DNA of 64,000 nucleotides from Anaeramoeba ignava (taxonomy: Eukaryota; Metamonada; Anaeramoebidae). Made by a program: the position numbers and the translations under genes. Positions 59,301 to 64,000 of this stretch are shown in pieces (within the stretch, counting starts at the first letter, position 1; each line of letters starts with the position of its first letter). Under the pieces are notes generated by a model that was given only the letters and a program-made list of their open reading frames with translations, was not told the DNA's origin and ran no database searches. The stretch spans positions 124,001-188,000 of the forward strand of contig JAPDFW010000136.1 in NCBI GenBank assembly GCA_028826165.1, read 5' to 3'.

Positions 59301-60883
59301 TAATGTCCATTTTTACTGCTTCTTCTCCATTTTCTGTCGATATTACAAGTTCAAAATATTCATGTTGATTCACAAGAAATTTTTTCAACCGATTTTGCAT
59401 CTCTTCAATTGAAGAAGATACAACTTGCAAATAGGGATATTGCAAACGGAAATCATTGATGATTGGCGAATGAAGCTGTTTTTGAATTACTTTGGGATTG
59501 CCTTTTTTGTTAAACTGAGAAAAAAAGTAACTTTTCATTGAAAATTTTTGATCCAATTTTTTAAGTGATTCCTCGACATAACTTGTCCTTGTTTCAAATG
59601 AAGTCAAATCATTAGCAGTTGCTAATGGGTCGTGTGTTAATGAAGACGAGATTGGTTTTTTATTGTACAAAATTTGGTAATCTTCATTCATAAACTCAGT
59701 AACACATCTCAATATCAAATCACACTGTGTTTTTGATTTGCATAAAATTTCGATTCTTTTTGTGATTTTCTTTCTGAGAATCAAATACAACGTTGATTCA
59801 TTGATCGAATTTGCCAGCTTGATTTCGACAAGATCCTTTTTATAGCCAAAATGGATCACTTTCTTTTGGGATGTGGATGATATTAGTCCATATTTTCTTG
59901 AAACTGATAAAAATCCAGGTTCAATTTTTTCCGAATTGTGAATTTTAGTCACAATTTCAATTTGGAAATATGCATGTCCTTGGAAACAAATGCGCGAGAA
60001 AAGCGCGTCGAATTCTGTCTCTTCTCCAAGTATTTGTGAGTGAATCGGATAGTTCTCGACTTTGTCGCCTGTGTACCATTGAAACATCTGAAAAATCTTA
60101 ATAATTTCAAAACATTCATTTTTATTGTTTGATTTGATGTCAAAACTGAGTGAATCATCCGTTTGCAGATGAATTATACACTCTTGATTCTCGTTTTCCG
60201 AGTCCGAATCACTTAGTTCATTTTCGGACGTGTTTTTCCTTATGATTCTTGATATTGGTTCGGGTAAATAGACGAATTTATGAGATCCAAGATGAAAAAT
60301 GTCAATTTTATAATATGATCTTGTCAATTTGATTTTTGACGGAAATTCAAGTTTTCCTTCTTTGTCTAATACAGAGACTTGATATACTCCTTTTCCAAAT
60401 GCAAAATGGTTCATTATTTTTGATAGTGATTTTTCATTTGATTTTGTTGTTGTTGATATTAATGATTCAAGTGTTTTTTCTTTGTTTTTTGGTTCAAGAA
60501 TTTCTAAAAGTTGTTGCATAATTGGTATAAAATAATTGAGTTTGTTTTCTGTTGTAATTTTTGATGGATCTTGAAGTAGTTCTTGTTTGATTTGGAAAAA
60601 TTTTGAAATGTTATTAATACTTTCTATATTTGTTTGCCAATTATTTCTATTTTAAAAAAAAAAAAAAGAATTAAAAAAATAACGGAATTTTTAATTTGAT
60701 TTTTTGATTTAATTTTATTTACTTGTCAATTTGTATTGTTGGAATATTTGGTGATTTAAGTATATTTATAGTTTTGCACCAAATTATAGAAAGTTGTAAA
60801 ATTGATAAATATTCATTTACTTTTTCTTGTGTAATTTCTGAAACTTTTTGAAAAATATTTAAAGGTTGTGAATTAATTATCAT
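56377..60883 (-). CDS. Giant multi-PH-like protein (about nine modules)
   Basis: Minus strand, exons 60723-60883 and 56377-60646, intron 60647-60722; 1476 residues. The first exon (MIINSQPLNIFQKVSEIT...) joins AA|A to NNWQTNIESINN. After a helical head come about nine modules of ~100-130 residues with the same pattern as the proteins at 12850 and 21312: an opening strand such as YQVSVLD or YHVSVLD, alternating strands, a late F-x-F / F-x-L strand and an amphipathic helix ending F-x-x-x-L. Inserts include an NENENQNQNQYQ tract (59115-59270), a repeated FKEKS pentapeptide (58040-58195) and an acidic Asp/Ser/Glu linker near the C-terminus. The end is basic (RSRIGRKIIQKERF). No catalytic motif. 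A membrane or cytoskeletal scaffold is possible; the function is unknown. Confidence 0.75.
58030..58195 (-). repeat. Coding 15-base minisatellite (FKEKS pentapeptide)
   Basis: About nine tandem copies of a 15-base unit (TTTAAAGAGAAAAGT on the minus strand), near-perfect in the middle and degenerating at both ends to FKEKN, FKDKN, SKNKN and ENDFK. Confidence 0.92.
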
Positions 60884-60955
60884 TTTTAATAAAAAAATTA
60901 AAATTAAAAAGAAAAAAATGATTTTTTTATTTTAAAAAAAAAAAAAGTTTATTTT

Positions 60956-63900
60956 TTAATCTTGTTTTGTTATTGAAATTAAATGTTGAAATGGATAATT
61001 AAATGAAAAAATTGAATGTAATTTTCTACTTGATTTTCTACTTGATTTTCTACTTTTTGGATTTGAAAGAATATGAAATTTAAATTGATTTAGATCATAA
61101 ACTCCATAATTAATAAACGAAGCTTCAACATTAAAAATAAATTCAGTTTTTGAAGGAATATTTTGAATAAAATGATCAAATCCTTTCCAAAAAAAATTAG
61201 GTGAAAAAATTTGCTTTTTTTCCAAATTCAATGATTTAATTGAAGGAGAAACAATTTCAATTTCAATATTCAAAGGAATTGATAAAACATTTTTCAATTT
61301 AATTTTAACTGGAATTTGAGAAATTGGATTTTTATCAAAATCATGAATTATTGATTTTTGACTTGAAATTTCAAACTTAATTGGTAATTGTTCTTCATCA
61401 CATTTTAATTTCTGTTTTCGATGTGATTTTTGGATAATATTTCTAAATAATCTTGTTTCTGGGAAAATTTGAAGATTTAGAATATTTTGTTGTCCAATAA
61501 AATCATCTTGTTTTGATTTCCAAAAAATCATTAATCCAATTTCATTTTCTTTCCATATTCTTTGTTTTAAAGGTGGTTTTTTTCTATAAAGTTGAATGTT
61601 TTGCATTTTTTTCACTTTTTGAGTATTTGGTGATTTATCCAAAATTTTTTGAATTCGATCTTGAATTATTTTTGTTTCCAAATTGTTTTGTTTTGTTTCA
61701 TTATTAATTGGAATTTGGTTCAATTTGATTTTTGATAAAATTGTATCTTTTTGTTCATTTTCTGTTTCTGTTTCGAATTCTGTTTCTGTTTTGGCTTGTG
61801 TTTCTGTTTCTGTTTCGAATTCTGTTTCTGTTTTGGCTTGATTTTCTGATTCGGAAATTGTTTTTGTTTGATTTTCATTTTCGTTATCAATATCACTTTC
61901 TGTATCACTTTCATTACTAGATTCAATTTCACTTTGAATTTCATTTTCATTTTCATTTTCACTTTCTTTTTCTTTTTCTATTTCTTTTTCTATTTCTATT
62001 TCTATTTTATTTTCTATTTCATTTTGATTTTGATTTTCTTTTTCTATTTCTTTTTTATTTTGATTTTCATTTTCATTTTGATTTTCATTTTCAATTTCAT
62101 TTTCATTTTGATTTTCAATTTGATTTTCATTTTCAATTTGATTTTTATTTTCATTTTCAATTTGATTTTGATTTTCATTTTCAATTTGATTTTCAATTTG
62201 ATTTTCATTTTCAATTTGATTTTGATTTTCATTTTCAATTTCATTTTCAATTTCATTTTCAATTTTATTTTCATTTTGATTTTCAATTTGATTTTCATTT
62301 TCAATTTGATTTTGATTTTCATTTTCATTTGTATTCTCTTTTCTATTTCTTCTTTTAACTTCTTCGGGTTTCTTTCCTTTTTGAATTAAAGATATTGTTG
62401 GAAATTGTGAATGGAAATCAATCTTATTTTCTTCATTCAATAAAATATTAGAAATTATCAATTCATCATCAAATTCATTTTCTTTATCACTTTTTTTTCT
62501 TTTTTCATTTTCCTTAATTTTAAAATATAATATTGTTGATTGACTTGGTTGAAGAATTGTATTTTGATTTTGATTTTCGAAATTAAATATTCTTTCAATT
62601 TCTAAATTTTTTGATACTGAAGAAATTTGTAATAATTCAATTGCACTTTTATGATAAAAATTTTTAATTTCAACCATTAAAATAATTTTATCAGCAAAAT
62701 TAGAATCAACTCTTAAATTTGTTTTGGTAAATAAAGATGAAGTTGAATCAATTTCGGCTCCAATTTTGGAAATACGATAATTTAAATCTATATTTCTTTC
62801 GCTGCTTTGATAACAAAATAAAAATGGAACAGAAAATTTTTCTGGAGTTGTTGGATTAATCCATAAAGGTACTTTAATTGATTCATTTGGTTTTAATTCA
62901 TCTATTTTCAACTTTGTTATTGAGAGATCCTGTTTTTTATCTTCATCTTTAATTCTTACAATTTGAAGATCTTCATTTTGTTGAATATTTTGAATATTTT
63001 CTGAATTTTCTGAATTTTCCTTTTCTCCAAATACAAAGTAATTGCTATTAGGAATTTTAACAAATAAATTTTTCAATCCACATTTCCCAATATTTTGAAT
63101 ATCAATTATTGTTTTTTTGATTGAATTATCAAGTAAGAAATTTGGGAAATCTCTAATTCTAACATGTAGTAATGGCATTTCCTTTGTAATTTTCAATGTA
63201 AGTTGATTATCTGGAAGATAAATAGGATCAAATCTTTGTTTTCTTGTTTGGTTTAATCTTTTTCCTTTTAAATTGAATTTGATGAACATATTTACTGAAT
63301 CATTAAGAATTAATCTAATCCCGGTTATTGAAAATGTATCAATTCTTTCTGGAATAATTCTTAAAGATATTTTTTTCTTTTCTTTTGCTTGAAGAAATAA
63401 ATTGATTGATTCAGTTTTAAGGAATTTTTCTTCAATCATAAAATTTTGATTTTGATTTTGATTTTGATTTTGATTTTGATTTTGATTTTGATTTTGATTT
63501 TGAGAAGATTTTTTCTTTTTTGTTTTAGTTTTCTTTTTAGGTTCTATATCAAGAAGAGGGTGATCAGTAACTTTTTCTTCTAAATTTTGAATTTTCAATT
63601 CTCTTTTTGAAGAAACATCACCTTGATTTTCTTTTTGGTTATTTGAGGTTGTTTGTTCTTGAATTTGAGGTTCAAATAAATTGATTTTTTGTTCTTCATT
63701 ACTTTTTAAATTTTCCTTTTGATTTTCTTGTTCTTGTTTTTGATTTTCTTGTTCTTGTTTTTGGTTTTCTTGTTCTTGTTTTTGGTTTTCGAATTCTCCA
63801 ACAATATGAAGATTTGTAATTTTCAAAACTGCTTTCATTGGATTTTCAATTACAAATTGAACAAAAATTGGTTCATATATTGGACTAACTCTTGTATCTA

Positions 63901-64000
63901 ATTTTTTGACAATTCTATGATAATTTTTAATATGAATTCTTTGTATAATTCGATCAGTATTTGTTTTAAAAGGGATGATATCAGGACAAATTGAAGATAG
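60956..64000 (-). CDS. TRAPPC8: TRAPPC8 (Trs85-like) C-terminal part, 5' partial
   Basis: An open frame on the minus strand from the window edge to TAA at 60956, at least 1014 residues. TRAPPC8 is a subunit of the TRAPPIII vesicle-tethering/Rab-activating complex (Golgi traffic and autophagy). Matches to the family in order: VIENPMKAVLKITNLHIVGEF (immunoglobulin-like segment), DNQLTLKITKEMPLLHVRI with FPNFLLDNSIKKT, FVFGEKE, PLWINPTTPEKFSVPFLFCY, GLMIFWKSKQDDFIGQQNI, IPVKIKLKNVLSIPLNIEIE, and ASFINYGVYDLNQFKFHI near the end. A Glu/Asn/Gln/Ile tract of about 200 residues (61740-62335) and a shorter NQ tract (63441-63503) are inserts not expected in the family. The N-terminal half lies beyond 64000. 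No intron is seen in this part. Confidence 0.85.
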   Translation of the reverse strand, partial: LSSICPDIIPFKTNTDRIIQRIHIKNYHRIVKKLDTRVSPIYEPIFVQFVIENPMKAVLKITNLHIVGEFENQKQEQENQKQEQENQKQEQENQKENLKSNEEQKINLFEPQIQEQTTSNNQKENQGDVSSKRELKIQNLEEKVTDHPLLDIEPKKKTKTKKKKSSQNQNQNQNQNQNQNQNQNQNFMIEEKFLKTESINLFLQAKEKKKISLRIIPERIDTFSITGIRLILNDSVNMFIKFNLKGKRLNQTRKQRFDPIYLPDNQLTLKITKEMPLLHVRIRDFPNFLLDNSIKKTIIDIQNIGKCGLKNLFVKIPNSNYFVFGEKENSENSENIQNIQQNEDLQIVRIKDEDKKQDLSITKLKIDELKPNESIKVPLWINPTTPEKFSVPFLFCYQSSERNIDLNYRISKIGAEIDSTSSLFTKTNLRVDSNFADKIILMVEIKNFYHKSAIELLQISSVSKNLEIERIFNFENQNQNTILQPSQSTILYFKIKENEKRKKSDKENEFDDELIISNILLNEENKIDFHSQFPTISLIQKGKKPEEVKRRNRKENTNENENQNQIENENQIENQNENKIENEIENEIENENQNQIENENQIENQIENENQNQIENENKNQIENENQIENQNENEIENENQNENENQNKKEIEKENQNQNEIENKIEIEIEKEIEKEKESENENENEIQSEIESSNESDTESDIDNENENQTKTISESENQAKTETEFETETETQAKTETEFETETENEQKDTILSKIKLNQIPINNETKQNNLETKIIQDRIQKILDKSPNTQKVKKMQNIQLYRKKPPLKQRIWKENEIGLMIFWKSKQDDFIGQQNILNLQIFPETRLFRNIIQKSHRKQKLKCDEEQLPIKFEISSQKSIIHDFDKNPISQIPVKIKLKNVLSIPLNIEIEIVSPSIKSLNLEKKQIFSPNFFWKGFDHFIQNIPSKTEFIFNVEASFINYGVYDLNQFKFHILSNPKSRKSSRKSSRKLHSIFSFNYPFQHLISITKQD
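61740..62335 (-). repeat. Coding GAAAAT/CAAAAT hexamer tract in TRAPPC8
   Basis: In-frame hexamers on the minus strand give NENQNQIENENQIEN, then ETETET-type repeats (61755-61830). It falls between the family-like blocks, so it is probably a surface loop. Confidence 0.88.

Noticed and set aside
1-64000. tRNA or rRNA genes
   Set aside because: I found no GC-bearing cloverleaf or rRNA-like stretch in the spacers by eye; a tRNA scan would be needed to be sure.

Overview
The window is nuclear DNA of a very AT-rich, intron-bearing protist. Evidence: GT-AG introns, only eukaryote-type proteins (eIF5A with hypusine motif, G-protein alpha subunit, TRAPPC8, PC4/SUB1, Snu23/ZMAT2, tandem calponin-homology and I/LWEQ actin-binding domains), TAA, TAG and TGA all used as terminators (standard code), and almost every intron and spacer filled with short AT repeats. 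The mix of RCC1-BTB, ankyrin-BTB, BTB-TLDc and Ras/actin signalling scaffolds with Asn/Gln/Glu/Lys-rich tracts recalls free-living amoebae. I suspect an anaeramoebid-like metamonad, but that is an inference from style, not from a marker gene.

Layout. 1-5860 (+): urocanate hydratase, about 20 exons, 5' end outside the window, with three exons apparently eaten into by repeats. 6059-8871 (+): a secreted cysteine-rich PSI-type surface protein. 8930-10707 (+): RCC1-BTB protein with one frameshift. 10391-15082 and 18483-23232 are a tandem segmental duplication: each copy carries a near-identical PSI surface protein and a multi-PH-like scaffold, and the second copy begins with a truncated BTB fragment. 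A BTB-TLDc gene with an internal TGA (15255-16805) and a satellite array lie between the copies.

23536-29121 (+): G-alpha gene with a 3.2 kb repeat-filled intron. 29366-29710 (-): PC4/SUB1. About 30020-31745: satellite array. 31934-36417 (+): PH / coiled-coil / I-LWEQ actin-binding protein. 36418-37590: hexamer repeats. 37832-39060 (-): eIF5A. About 39400-40370: another satellite. 40436-45808 (+): giant ankyrin-BTB gene with five frameshifts. 45987-47346 (+): Snu23/ZMAT2. 47433-52034 (+): RA-RA-PH-CH-CH scaffold. 52251-55969 (+): class A DnaJ with a 300-residue Ser/Lys/Asn insert and a CaaX end. 56377-60883 (-): a 1476-residue multi-PH-like protein. 60956 to beyond 64000 (-): TRAPPC8 C-terminal part.

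The genes do not form one pathway. Common threads are (a) membrane/actin/Ras-type signalling (G-alpha, RA-PH-CH, PH-I/LWEQ, the three multi-PH-like proteins, BTB adaptors), (b) a trio of secreted PSI proteins with a shared intron, and (c) aggressive growth of 5-12 bp AT repeats in introns, spacers and coding sequence. Several reading frames are broken. From one consensus sequence I cannot tell real decay from assembly error.
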